Assembly: GCA_027922465.2 (NCBI GenBank)
Contig: BQMF02000103.1
Span: forward strand, 1-64,000
Length of the DNA stretch: 64,000 bases
Reading direction: 5' to 3'
Source: Turritopsis dohrnii
Lineage: Eukaryota > Cnidaria > Hydrozoa > Anthoathecata > Oceaniidae
Shown here: positions 1 through 11,422 of the stretch, piece by piece
Numbering within the stretch: the first letter of the stretch is position 1
How the letters are laid out: each line of letters begins with the position of its first letter
The notes under the pieces: model-generated
Seen by the model: only the letters and a program-made list of their open reading frames with translations
Told to the model about the DNA's origin: nothing
Databases searched by the model: none
Position numbers and translations under genes: made by a program

Positions 1-1680
1 TCAATTATAGATCTTTCATGTCAGGATTTTTTTTGATACCCCATATGGTTGAGGATTTCTCTAAACTATTATAGGTCTATTTTGTGATTTCAATTTATTA
101 TTGAAATTAGATATTTTTTGTCAAAGCTAAATGGATGTATATATTATTGAAATCAAATTTAAATGCACTCATGAAATGACATTTTGCTGTTGCTGTGAAT
201 TGGTAACCAGATTTTGAATGAAACTGTTGCTGTTACGTATATAATGTAATTGTTCCTGTTTACAAATTAAGCAGTTCCTGTTTCGATTGTAGTTTACCCT
301 GACTGTACTTACTGCTGTTACATATATATATATATATACCATACAATTGTTCCTGTTTCAATTGTTGCTTGTTCCTAAGATTGAACAGTTGCCTGTTTAG
401 AAAGCAAGTGTTCCTGTATATAGACCATGTTGACTGTTGACTGCTGCTTTCAATCGTAACTGATTCTGTTTACAAAGTAGCTATTATTATTCCAACTGTG
501 CATAATTATTTTCAACAGTAAGCGTTTGTCTGGGTGTATTGAATCAATCTGACCTAATTGTAAATTGGCATTATTTCTATGACTATTGCTACTCTTGTGT
601 TGTTGGAATGGTGAATATAATGTGTACTCATATGGATCCACCTGTACAGTTCATTAGCGAATTATATTTTCCTTCATCAATCCATGAAATAAAGTTGCAT
701 TCATTGTTATGATGACTGGTGACTTCAGTAACAAGTTAACATTGAAGAGGTATAGATGTTAACAGTGAAGTTTGAATATTCCAAGAAACATTTTTTAAGT
801 GGGATATTTTTGGTTAATTTTTTACAAATTTTGTTTTACTGAAGATGGGGTTAAGCAGAAAAGCTTTTAAATAATAAAATTTTGTATTTATTTTATCATT
901 AGTCAACATGGCAAATGATTGGAATTATATTTTTTGTCTATCTAACATTTCAAATGTTTGTATGTGACATAAAAGCAATTTCAAATAAATATGATATTCC
1001 TTTTTCAATGTAAATTTATCCACTCTTATTCACAGCACTGACCCTATTTAATCTAATCTGTGACCTTTTGGTATATACAGCCCAAAATCTTAATTAACAA
1101 GACCCACATGCACAAATGGTGCAAAACCTTTTTCACTAAACTACCTGATTTGCAGTAATTTTTAGTGTTATCATGTAAATTTTTGCAGAGGCTGCACAGT
1201 CAACTGACACCATAAATCCTATATAATCAGTATTTGATAAGTAATTGGTCCCAAAGGAAAACTACCAGTAATGGTATTAAGTAAATATTATATAAGATAA
1301 TAGTTGAACACAGAAAATACTTGGCATATCCCCTCGCTTTATTATATATACACAATAAAGCATAATACACAAAACCAGAAGCTTTCTGGATTCCTGCAGC
1401 ACAAGCTTCGAAACAAAAGGATAATTTCAAATAATAGTTCTAGATAGCACCCCTGACCGTTTGAAAAATTACAGAAGGGGCGTTACTTCGCCCTCGTCCT
1501 ACGAGGCTAACGCCTTTCCCAAAAACGATCAACCTTGATTCTAGGGCTTTCTCGTTATTTTTCAAGATATAAACAAAAATTCCTGGAAAAGAAGTTACTC
1601 CCCCCCCCCCGCAAAGACCACATGAAGTGTTCTGCTGCTGATACACATGTCCTTTTTCCATCAAGCAACTGCACTTCACT
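1..1680. other. AT-rich non-coding region with degenerate repeats
   Basis: No gene is supported here. Positions 180-480 hold a loose array in which the words GTTCCTGTTT and ATTGTTCCTG recur, with an (AT)n run near 320-338. A run of C's lies near 1600-1611. Short open frames in this stretch are AT-rich and have no recognisable domain. The right end is presumably the promoter and 5' UTR of the gene that starts at 1697. Confidence 0.5.
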
Positions 1681-1696
1681 GGAAGCGTTGTAAATC

Positions 1697-3122
1697 ATGA
1701 AAAGAGCTAATCAAGGTAAACCATAAAACTTTCTTTAAGTCAGTAACTCAAGAATAAGTAATATAATGGAAATTTATATTGTAGGTAAATCTCAGAAGTC
1801 TAAAAGCGAAAACAAAAACGAAAGTGAAAACAAGAAGGAAAAAGATTGCCCAGGTACCTATCTAAATTTATTGTTGTAATTGACGCTTCACACGTTTCGA
1901 GAGTCTGCTATGATACTTGAAGTCACATTTCTGCCAATTTGAACCATTTCGTATTTTAAAAATGTTAACGTTGTTTTTAGAACAGTCACTTAATTCCTCA
2001 TTTTCCAGTCTGTGACAAAGAAAGATGGAAAACCTCAAACATCTTTGCCTAGAATCCAATTAATATCCTTGAAAAATTGGGGGAAATTTTTTTCTTTATT
2101 TTATTTTATTTTTAGATTTATTTTATGTGCATAATGTATCGCCACTGAAGAAATCAGCTGCAGGATCCGATTATTTTGATTTGATGCTACAAAATAAAGA
2201 TGGAGCAAAGAAAACACTTTGCTTCTCCCCAGTTAAACGTCGAAGACTATCCGATGCTATGGTAACAAAAAGTCCAGTAAAATTGCAAAACCATCGCTTT
2301 TCAAAAGGAACCATCTACCTTAACCCAAACACCACAATAACGCCAGTGGACCCTCAGGAAGTTGCATTTTCCCATAATTCAAAACTTGCAGAAGATGCTG
2401 TGGTGTCATTGAAAGATCTACGACAATTGGCAAGTGGGCAAATTGTGAACATACGTGCCAACATTTTGAAATGCAATGACGTCATTGTCCACAAGGGAGT
2501 GAATGGAGACGTACCTAAAGTAGAATGTACAATTAGAGACAGTACTGAATGTTGTCAAATGACATTGTATGGTGATGATGTCAATCTTATCAATGAAGGT
2601 GACACATACCTGATGAAGAACCTTCGTCTTCATATTGTAAAGAATGCATGCTACTTGAACTCTACACTATCTGTCAAATTCTGTGCTCAGAAAATTGATC
2701 CTTTTGACAATGTTGTAGATGCAGCAGAGCCAGAAACTGATGCAAAGATGGTAGCATCAATCAAAGGTATTTTTAACGTTTCAAGATCCTTCATTTGCAA
2801 TATTTGTTCTAAAAGATCTACTGGAATCACCACCGGTGTTTTTAAATGTGAGCATTGTGACTGTAGAATGATGGCTGGTTGTTGTAAAGTGTCCTGGTTT
2901 GTTAAGTTGGTTTTTGAGGATACATCCTCAAAGGAAGTATACACACTTGTGATGTCAAACGATGTAATTCATCAATTTGCTTCGCTTACAAAGCTGGATT
3001 TAACCACAACAACAGAGGACGACTTGGTGAAGCGATTTTTAGAAACATCAGAGCCTTTAGTTATTGTGTTTAATGCTATATCAAAGCAAATAAAGAACTT
3101 AAAATTTGCAGTTGATTGTTAA
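1697..3122 (+). CDS. RPA-like single-stranded-DNA-binding OB-fold/zinc protein (three exons)
   Basis: Three exons join in frame: 1697-1715 (ATG), 1785-1853 and 2116-3122 (TAA stop). Both introns (69 and 262 bp) are GT-AG and phase 1; the predicted protein has 364 residues. The N-terminus is Lys/Glu/Asn-rich (about residues 8-27), followed by a basic KRRRL stretch near residue 71. An OB-fold-like segment lies around residues 125-207 (SLKDLRQLASGQIVNIRA... CTIRDST ... MTLYGDD). A CNIC ... CEHCDC cysteine cluster near residues 255-280 sits inside a second OB-like segment, as in the zinc-bearing DBD-C of RPA70. The likely role is ssDNA binding in the nucleus. RPA70 itself is about twice as long, so this is a shorter paralogue or a transposon-associated RPA-like protein. 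An AATAAA lies at 3277-3282. The splice model rests on phase agreement; function is inferred. Confidence 0.72.
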
Positions 3123-3299
3123 TCTTTCAATGTTCTTTATATCTTTTGTTTTAAGTTGACTATTATTCTCTATGACAGATATTCGAATCACCCATGAACT
3201 AAGTTGCATGAATCTTTCTGTATCTTGTCATTAATGCGCGTACACATGAAATTAATGCACGAAATGCCAATTGCTAAATAAACGCAGCGAAATTTTCGA

Positions 3300-3504
3300 C
3301 TTCCCAGTCGTCTTGTTTGAAAATTGACATGAAAGTTTTTTCTTCATATCTCTTAAAGGAATGGACCAAATTTATTGCAAGATGCATCAAAATTTAAGTT
3401 AAGCAACTCTCTTTACACAAAAAGTAAATTTATGCTTAAGCACCTTGTAGTTTTGGAGAAATGTCTTTTCAAACACCTGGACTTTTTTTGGCACGCCCTG
3501 TACC
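3300..3504 (-). repeat. Solo terminus resembling a mariner-like TIR
   Basis: On the minus strand this reads CAGGGCGTGCCAAAAAAAG, then CCAGGTGTTTGAAAAGACAT and TTCTCCAAA. The order and spacing resemble the terminus of the intact element at 46785-48642 (CAGTGTGTCCCAGAAAAAAG, GTTTCAAACGACTATTTCTTC). A TA precedes the terminus on that strand. I did not find the opposite end, so this is probably a solo or truncated end of a related Tc1/mariner element. Confidence 0.4.
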
Positions 3505-3763
3505 TCACAACTTCGATTTTAAAAAAACTTCCTATTTACTAATTATATTTACTATACTTTATCAAACATTTTCTTATAGATCAATCTTTCAAACACACAG
3601 AAGATTTATGACATTGTCTGAACAGCAGTTTTGAAATGAAATCAGTAGTGAAGGTAGCAGTGAATGTAACTCTCAAAAGTGAAAACCAAAATTCCTTCAG
3701 CGATACCAAATTGTTAACATCTCATATATAATAGCGAGTGTTTTGGAGAGTGATAAATTTTGA

Positions 3764-4087
3764 CATAATTGGTACGTTTAATGTGAAAACAATACTTAAG
3801 CATTTAACATTTCTAGGATTTTATATGTGACGTTCCAGGGGATTTTGATAACTAACGATATTAACGTTAATTATTAAGATAGCAGCGATAGCGGATACCG
3901 TTTTAAAACACCTGTGGACTCCTTTTCCTCCTCTTCCTACTACTACTACTCTGGCCAAAATGGCAGTTAGTCTGCGATTTAGAGTCTGCGAGACTCCGCT
4001 AGTAACATAATGTATATTCTAATGGAGGAATGCAGCCTTTCTGAAAGGTTTTACAAATCAAACATTAAAAAAGACGTTTTCTTTGCT

Positions 4088-4090
<3 letters not shown>
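3764..4090 (+). repeat. Direct repeat, first copy (second copy 4548-4873)
   Basis: About 325 bp are repeated almost identically at 4548-4873, an offset of 784 bp. The copies include 60 bp of sequence outside the TGTGACG terminus, so this is a segmental duplication and not two separate insertions. The few differences include CTCCTTTTCCTCC against CTCCTCCTCCTCC. The first copy ends directly at a 34-base G run. Confidence 0.85.

Positions 4091-4124
<34 letters not shown>
4091..4124 (+). repeat. Poly-G tract, 34 bases
   Basis: An uninterrupted run of 34 G's joins the first direct-repeat copy to unrelated sequence. The open frames across it (poly-Gly on plus, poly-Pro on minus) are artefacts of the homopolymer. 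Confidence 0.9.
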
Positions 4125-4125
<1 letters not shown>

Positions 4126-4547
4126 GATTGTGATTGTGATGCAGATAATTAACAAAATAAATATTATTGTTATCATTATAAAACATCAAGGAATGAGAAA
4201 GAAATTGGGGGGTTGGGGGGTTGAAGGAATATGTTTTCATTGCTGTTTCACACGCGTGCTTTTACAGAAAACTTAAAATCTCTATTATACACAGGCTTTT
4301 CATATAATATCCACCTTCCTAAAAAGGCCAGGGGATGCTGGTCCTAAAAGAAGTGATCTTACATAGGTTTCATCTAATTTGACTAGGTCTAAGTTGCACT
4401 GAATAGGCAAAAAAGAATAGACATAAAAAGTGATTTACTCAAGTCAGAATGCTCCTTCAACAAAAACTCTCTTGTTTTTTCATATTTCTTTGACTTTGCC
4501 AATGATTTTGATTTCTCTGATGCCGTTTCTAAATAAAAAACAACAAC

Positions 4548-4873
4548 ATAATTGGTACGTTTAATGTGAAAACAATACTTAAGCATTTAACATTTTTAGG
4601 ATTTTATATGTGACGTTCCAGGGGATTTTGATAACTAACAATATTAACGTTAATTATTACGGTAGCAGCGATAGCGGATACCGTTTTAAAACACCTGTGG
4701 ACTCCTCCTCCTCCTCTTCCTACTACTACTACTCTGGCCAAAATGGCAGTTAGTCTGCGATTTAGAGTCTGCGAGACTCCGCTAGTAACATAATGTATAT
4801 TCTAATGGAGGAATGCAGCCTTTCTGAAAGGTTTTACAAATCAAACATTAAAAAAGACGTTTTCTTTGCTATT
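4548..4873 (+). repeat. Direct repeat, second copy
   Basis: This copy matches 3764-4090 from ATAATTGGTACG through to TTTCTTTGCTATT. It carries the left terminus of the element at 4609-6197. Confidence 0.85.
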
Positions 4874-6197
4874 ATATGAAATAATTCATCAAAGAATGAA
4901 TATTAATCAAATAGGTTTGCATAAAAATGGAAGTTTTAGTTACTTATGCTAACTGAAAACACATCGATACTGAAAATTTGGTTATATATTGTTTTTCTTG
5001 TTAGTAAAGCCTATCAGTTCAAAACTTCTTATTACCTCGTTTGTTAGCTACTACACTGTTTTGTGTATTAGGTTTTTCAGAGATCTAATTTAAAGAGGCA
5101 GTTATTTGTTTGAATTCGTTTTGGTTTCATGAAATTATAATTAAAAACATATTTTTTTTTTCAAATCGCATGTTTTTTTCTACATATGGCCTTAAAAATT
5201 TTTTTCTTATATATAAAAAAAAATGTACGGCTCACGCATGTATAATTCTTTTGTCTTTTAAATAAATTAATTCATGGTGTTTTATGATTAGACCCTATTT
5301 ACACTAACTAGTCATTGTAACATATTTATTGTTTACGCCTGTTTTCCACCAGTGAGATATAAACACAAAGCAAGCCTCAAAGAACTTTGTTGTAACTTTT
5401 CATAACTTTTAAGTACAATTGCTGCTACCGTTTTGCGCCATCTGGCTCTTGTTAACGATAATATCATTACTAAAACAATAGAATTAACGATAATATCGCT
5501 AATAATTATCGTGAATTTATTATAGCTATTATCGTTAATATCGTTATTATCATAAGAAAATAACTATATTTTCTATATTAGCGATAATAACATTAAATAT
5601 TTAACACGTCATCATTTATTTGTGACAAGGAAACCATTTTGCGTATATTTATCTTCCTTTTGCTTGATTACGGCGTAAGAAATTCAATATTTTTAGAATT
5701 ACCCTCAAGTAAAGTTTCAGAGCCCTGTGTAAACACGACTTTCAGACAACCTTTCTCAAACTTTATAACAAACTGAAGGAAACAGGTAATATTATATTTA
5801 AACGAAGGTGAGTATTTCAAAAAAAACAATCGAACAATTCAGTCGAACAATTCAGAAAAAAGAATTATAGCAGACTGTTGAATTGAATGAATCAGAGTTT
5901 ATCATGTCAAGAACAAGCAAATTTGTTTCGAATTTATTGCTATTTGGCGAAATAATAATTAAATCACGGTTATTTTAGAACTTCATAAAACGACACGTAT
6001 GCGAAATGTATAAACAAACGTCTTGAACAAAACTTTTTAACGATAATAACGGTAATCTGCGCTCTTACCATATTATTGATATTAATGATATTAATGGTAA
6101 ACATTAATGTTAATAACGTTAATTTATAGTTTCATTAACGATAATAATGATATAAATGTTAATATTGTTTGTTATCAACATCCCCTGGAATGTCACA
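4609..6197. mobile_element. Non-autonomous DNA transposon E1 (TGTGACG ends, Ginger-like)
   Basis: The left end TGTGACGTTCCAGGGG (4609) is matched in inverted form at the right end, which finishes CCCCTGGAATGTCACA (6197). The similarity runs for more than 40 bp (GATAAC, ATATTAACG). Both sides are flanked by TATA, a likely 4-bp target duplication. A second left end lies at 3826 in the duplicated flank. The interior near 5450-5545 and 6040-6150 is crowded with TAACGATAATA-type palindromic words. No transposase is visible. TGTNR termini with 4-bp duplications fit the described Ginger group; that assignment is inference. Confidence 0.62.
4998..5330. repeat. Segment shared in inverted form with 8345-8600
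   Basis: Inside E1, the words TAGACCCTATTTACAC, GTATAATTCTTTTGTC and ATAATTAAAAACAT recur in reverse complement at 8345-8600. The match covers a few hundred bases and identifies a common module in two otherwise different elements. Confidence 0.55.
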
Positions 6198-7406
6198 TAT
6201 AGTTTAATATTTTTAGTCTCAAGTTCTTCATATTTCAGTCAATTGTTTCAAGTATGCAAGTATTGCATTTATCTATAAGTTTACTACCATTAGCAAAATA
6301 TGTAGCACAAACTAGTGTTCCAAACCATGTTTTCACATTCTGTAAATGCGATGGTTTGAGAGAAAATCATAAGTTATAATACTGATAAATTAATCAGTAA
6401 TACCGATGGTAACTGATAATTTGTTTTTCATGATTTAGGAATACATTAGTTTTGAATGCATAATTACTTCACCGGGTTCCAATAAAATAGAATGAAATAA
6501 AATAATAGCTTTGAGTGATGAATGGCTGCGAATTTTCTGGAGAGCATCTGTGAGGAAATTTTACAGAAGAGAAACCATGCCCTTGCTGTTAACATCATGC
6601 AGTAAAATAACTACTCTGACATGTCTGTTTTTATTAGCATCAACAGTGGCACTTGTTTGCTATCTCCAAAACCAAGAAGTTATCCTGGAAGCGATATCTT
6701 CTCGTATTTTAACCTCAAAATAAAGAAGTTTGGTTATCAAGATAAAACTAAACTTATATTCACGAGCTGGGGGCACCCACTGCCAATAAGTGGAAACCAT
6801 CTGCAATGACACCGTAAAAATTTAAGAACATTTTTTCAAGCACATGAAATTGATGTTGCAGCAATAATGAAGAACTTTTTCAGAAAGTAATTCAATGCAA
6901 AATGCAATGCTTTGATACAATTTCGAGAATTAATAGGAGTGCTGCACACAAACTGAAAGAACATACCCTGATTTTTTTTATATGGATAATTCCAGCACCT
7001 TTATGCTAAAGTGTTCCATTCTAGAAAACCACTTTGCGTTCATAAAAAATGTATTGGTTTTGCTTTTGTTTTTAATTCTTGATAAATAACGTGCAAGCAC
7101 AATCAGAATCTATTATTACTGATTGATTTATCAGAATGATTATATGATTAGTTCTGATAAATTTCTGATTATTAATCAGTATTTACTGATTATTTTATCA
7201 GCAATTAAAGGAGAATTAACGTCAAAATTATGTAATGTTTTTTTTTTTAATGAACCGATTTTAAATTGTGGAAGACGACTTTTTACAAAGTTTCATTCAT
7301 TTTACACAAATCTTTCGTTATTTAAGTTTGAAGTTAAATCAAAACTCAAAAATATGACGTCACAATTGCACTTAGATATCCAGATGTAGTTTTTACAAAT
7401 CATGTA

Positions 7407-7712
7407 GTGAAGACAATTCGTGATGAGAGAATATATTTTCGTTTTCCTGATCTTGTCAAAGAGCAACAGGGAGGTGAAAGAATACTTAACAACATCGGCA
7501 CTGGGTTTACTGTCAAAACTTTTCGATTTGGAAAAGATAAAGTAGTTTGTAGCGATCACTTTCATGAAGACTGTTTCGAAGATGATAATAAGGAAAACAT
7601 GCTAGGTTATATGCCGAAGAAAAGAACATTGAAAGCTGGTGCGGTACCAACAATTTTCCAGCATATAATATTCAACATGATAAATATGAATGGAGAAAAC
7701 CGTAAGCTCTAA
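7407..7712 (+). pseudogene. THAP-domain fragment of a Kolobok-type element
   Basis: The frame has the second half of a THAP zinc finger: FRFPDLV, then VVCSDHF (C-x2-H) and KRTLKAGAVPTIF, the conserved AVPTIF box. The first CxxC pair is not in this frame; a Cys-containing stretch lies just upstream (near 7380) in another frame. The frame opens with GTG and not ATG, so this is a decayed fragment and not a host THAP gene. THAP domains bind DNA in many transposases. Confidence 0.7.
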
Positions 7713-8104
7713 AAAACCTAGTTCTTTCAAGAGGTCCTACAAAGGGATAAAAAGTGTTTTTAAAATTTAATTTCGGTAAATGCTTTCTTTGTGCATTTTT
7801 CTAACACAAGGCATGGTGTACTCTAGTACTTTTCAACTTTCCTAAAGAATCTTTTTAAAAAATAACAAAAAAGACTCGGCAATGTGTTCAGAGACTTGCA
7901 CATTCTTAACAGATTTTTCTTCCTATCTGACCATGTTTCTTTTATTTTGAAAATTTCTAAAAGTATTATCGGCATTATTGGAATTGCAATTACATCTATC
8001 TAGTAGAAACCACGCCTTGCATACATACGTAATGAAGTTATAATGTTCATTGAAAAACAAACACGTGTTTTTAAAAAGAAAATCTACTGTCAGCACATTT
8101 TTCT

Positions 8105-9202
8105 CAGGGGTTGACAAATTTCTACAGCATTCGTACGTTGACGTATGAAATATATTTTTTTCACGTACGGAAAAAAATTTTTAACGTACATATTTCAAAT
8201 ATGTACGTATTTTGAAAATACATTAATGCAACAAAAAGTTTATTATCAATGTTTTATTATTCAGTTTCACTTTCTTTATTATTATTATTATTATTATTAT
8301 TGTTTCGCTTCCGTAGAATCGACAGGTTGAAAAGTTTGATTTTACGGTGGTAATTAGTTGGTGTAAATAGGGTCTAATCGTAAAACACCAGCAAGTTAAT
8401 TTATTAAAAGACAAAACAATTATACATGCCGTGAGCTGTGTTAATATACGTTTTTTTATAAGAGCTTGAAAAAACATAAGAAAAAAATGTAGAAAAAAAA
8501 ATGTTTTTAATTATTTTCATGAAATGAAAAATGAATTCGAACAAATAACTGGGAATAAGGTCTGAACTGAGCTTTGCTAACAAGAATAACATGTCTACTT
8601 TTAAGTACTTCTTCTTCAAATTTTGATAATGATATCACTGATTAAATATTTTATTTTTATTTTATCATCGCCCCTGTTTAATGCACCAGTCGCTCCTTTT
8701 TTTAGTAAAAAACAAATGCAGGCTGAGCTGCTTTGCCACGAGGATGATTGATTTGTTTTTCATTTGATTTCACAAACATGTTTTATCAATTATACAATGT
8801 CACGAAAGAATGAGCACGCATCGCGTCGCTCTTTTCCACTTAAGTAACGATAATAAATGGTAATGTTTTTCGTCATGTTTTTTTGTTATGGCGAAGAGCA
8901 AACAATTTTCTTCGCAATACATTAACATCTACTTTGTTCGATGAATTCATTGAATATTGTCAGGAGTAATGTAATGATATCCTGGAAGATATTCTTCTTC
9001 CAGTGTACTGAAAGAAAATGTCATTCATTTTATTCCCATACAAAACAAGTAAAAACTAATGTACGCGACCTAATATTTTATAAATTCAAATACAAAATAA
9101 TGGTTAGTTGGTGTTCGTGCACGAACAAGTAATGTTTTTTCATCGTACGTTGACAAAAAATCCTAATATTTGTACTTCACATACGCGATTTGTCAACCCC
9201 TG
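8105..9202. mobile_element. hAT-like non-autonomous element nested in Kolobok copy A
   Basis: The ends are CAGGGGTTGACAAAT (8105) and ATTTGTCAACCCCTG (9202). TTTCT flanks both sides (8100-8104 and 9203-9207). The paralogous Kolobok copy B has the uninterrupted site near 13111-13120 with a single TTTCT, confirming the insertion and a 5-bp duplication. The interior has a TTA microsatellite (8276-8300) and a segment shared with E1. No transposase frame is visible. Confidence 0.8.
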
Positions 9203-9735
9203 TTTCTTATAAGAAAAGAAACTTACTTTGCCTTCATTCTTTTTTACTTTGGAATAATTATTTTTGTATCTGCGATATCTAATAAATGACGTTTCCAGCA
9301 CGGATTTATTCAATAACTAAACGTTAAAATCTGAAGAAGACATGTCACCACTCATGATTCTTTTAACATGAATGATTCTGACTTTGTGTATGAAGAAATT
9401 CTAGGGCAACTGTGACGTCACAGTGAATTTTTTAAGTCCTTTATTGTAAGCGAAATATGGTATTTTATGAAAGTTTATTATTAACCCTTTATTTAAATAC
9501 ACATAAGGAACAATTTAAGCTAAAGTTGTATTTTTGATGTTAATTCTCCTTTAATGTTTCGCCAAACAAATTATTGATAAAACGAACAAATTACCAATTA
9601 AATGCATTGCTTTCTAATAAATAATTTATTGATTAATTTATCAGAAATTTATAACTTATAATTTTCCCTCAAACTGTCACATATATATATCAAATTTGTT
9701 TGCAGAAAAGAAATATGCAATGTGAATACCATATA

Positions 9736-11420
9736 TCTGACGATTCAAAGGAAAATCACTACAAGCGATAATAGCGCTTTATATCAAGTGCTAATAGCGA
9801 TAAAAGGACAATGGGTTTTAGTGCTAATTTGTTCTTATTTAAAAATGTAGTAACAATATTAAATAAATTTAGCACTTCCAGTTTTATCATTATCACTATT
9901 ATCGATTATAAATATCACTCTTTAAGAAAAAGCGCTAAATTTTAGCGATAAGTATTCGATTTATCACTAAATTCTTTGTATAATAATGTCGGTTCAATAA
10001 ATTATGTGAAACTGACAGAATATCGATTGAGATAAAAGTGAAATCGTTAATAATCGAAGGGCACAGATTGTCGTTATTATCATTAAAAAGTTTTGTACAA
10101 GTCGTTTGTTTATACATTTCACATATGTATGTGTTGTTTTATGAACTTCTCAAATAACCATGATTTAATTATTGTTTCGCCAAATAGCAGTAAATACAAA
10201 ACAAACTTGCTTGTCTTTGACATGATATACTCTGATTCATGCAATTATGGCTGAACAGACAAGCAGACATATTTTTCTAGAAATAAAAAGTTTCCGAAAA
10301 GCATTTTATTTTATTTGTTATTCCAGCACCTTGAGCACGAATCTGTAAAGCCGATTTAAAATACAGTGTTATTCGATTTGGTAATGTATTATTTTGAAAA
10401 GTACCTCAGCCCTGATGCCATTCTTTACCTCTATAAATCTACTATTGTATTGTATTGACCTTGTATTGAGTATTGTTGCCATATCTGGGGTGGTGCACCC
10501 TCTGATTCTCTAAATCTTTTAGATCGTATCCAGAAAAGAATCTGTAATGCTGTAGGCGATGAACTTGCAAGTAAACTTGACACACCTTTCCTCCTTGTAT
10601 CTCAATACAAATTAGTGGTTTTCAACCTTGCATTGAGCGACTAATTAAAAAAAAATAAAAAAAAATTTACAGGTAGCACATTTGTGTATTAAATTGAAGT
10701 TAACTGGTTCTTATATTCAGTTGGAGATTGAAGATACATTAGTTAGTTCGAAAGTAGAAACCGTCTGTGATAATTCTTTTTTCTAAATTGTCTGATTGCC
10801 ATTCTATAAGCTTTTGGGTGAAAACTTTCACATTATTAAAGACACATTACATTAAAAAATGTTTCGATAGCAACACCTGTATTATTCTTTCTAAAGACAT
10901 TTCACTTGCACTGGGTGGAGATGTACCCTTAATTAAATTGATCGCAACGTTTTTAGTGATCATTATTGACTTCTGTCACTTCATTAATAATGTTTTTAGG
11001 TTCAACATTGGGATGAAGTATGAATGTGACAAATGAAAACATTTTAACGTCGGCTTGACAAGTTGCAAAAGTTCTCTTTTCAAATACTCACCTTTATTTA
11101 AATAAAATAAAAAATAAAAATTACACCTGTTTCCTTCAGCTTCATGAAGTTTATGTGAAAGATCGCCTGAAAGTTGTGTTTACACACACAAGTAAACTTC
11201 AAAACTATAATTGAAAAACGTATAAAAAACACGGAATGATGAATAATATTTATGATGAATATATTAGCAACAAATTAATTATGAGTGAATAATTAAACAA
11301 GAAAGTGCTTTTAGTGCTTATATTTATCGTTAAGTTTGTCAATGTTAGCGATAAATTTAGTGCTACTTCTCAATGTGAGCGCTATTATCGCTTGTAGTGA
11401 TTTTCCTTTGAATCGTCACA
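9736..11420. mobile_element. DNA transposon E3 (TGTGACG-type ends, Ginger-like)
   Basis: The left end (9736: TCTGACGATTCAAAGGAAAA) and right end (finishing TTTGAATCGTCACA at 11420) share more than 40 bp of inverted sequence, including CACTACAAGCGATAATAGCG. TATA precedes the left end; TA then a Helitron follow the right end, and TT resumes beyond the Helitron. Subterminal sequence repeats GCGATAAT, AGCGCT and TTAGTGCTA words. Parts of the interior (10080-10240, 11060-11180) match 5735-6060 of E1 in reverse, showing common descent. A retrotransposon fragment sits at about 10400-10670. Confidence 0.6.
10400..10670 (+). pseudogene. Non-LTR retrotransposon reverse-transcriptase C-terminal fragment
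   Basis: Translation gives YLSPDAILYLYKSTIV, then PCIEYCCHIWGGA and DRIQKRICNAVGDELASKL, with a stop between the first two pieces. This is the familiar C-terminal region of jockey/CR1-type polymerases (IEYC..IWG...LD.IQKR). It has no start, no catalytic core and at least one break. The related DNA near 22870-22900 lacks it, which suggests it is an insertion within E3. Confidence 0.65.
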
Positions 11421-11422
11421 TA

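Larger units (their letters stand above)
7209..9550 (+). mobile_element. Kolobok-like element copy A (TTAA target, THAP remnant)
   Basis: The termini AGGAGAATTAACGTCAAAA (7209) and its inverted partner ending TTAATTCTCCT (9550) are flanked by TTAA on both sides (7205-7208, 9551-9554). TTAA duplications together with a THAP-domain frame are the hallmark of the Kolobok superfamily. After subtracting the hAT insertion at 8105-9202 the length is about 1.24 kb, matching copy B at 12203-13455. No DDE transposase is present, so this is a deletion derivative. Confidence 0.75.
6347..9681. mobile_element. DNA transposon E2 (TGTGAC-type ends), interrupted by a Kolobok-like insertion
   Basis: The right end finishes AGGG-type sequence then GTCACA (9681); its reverse complement TGTGACAGTTTGAGGGAAAA matches the left end (6347: TGCGATGGTTTGAGAGAAAA) and both continue with ATAAGTTATAA. 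TATA follows the right end; the left end is mutated. Subterminal sequence (6380-6430, 7105-7204, 9600-9650) is full of CTGATAA/TTATCAG words. The Kolobok-like element 7209-9550 sits inside it, so E2 itself is only about 1 kb. Short open frames at 6511-6809 show no known domain. Confidence 0.55.

Noticed and set aside
4010..4276. Open frames across the G tract (poly-Gly / poly-Pro)
   Set aside because: Homopolymer artefact.
7407..7712. Host THAP-domain gene
   Set aside because: The frame lies inside paired TTAA-flanked TIRs and has no ATG or complete finger.
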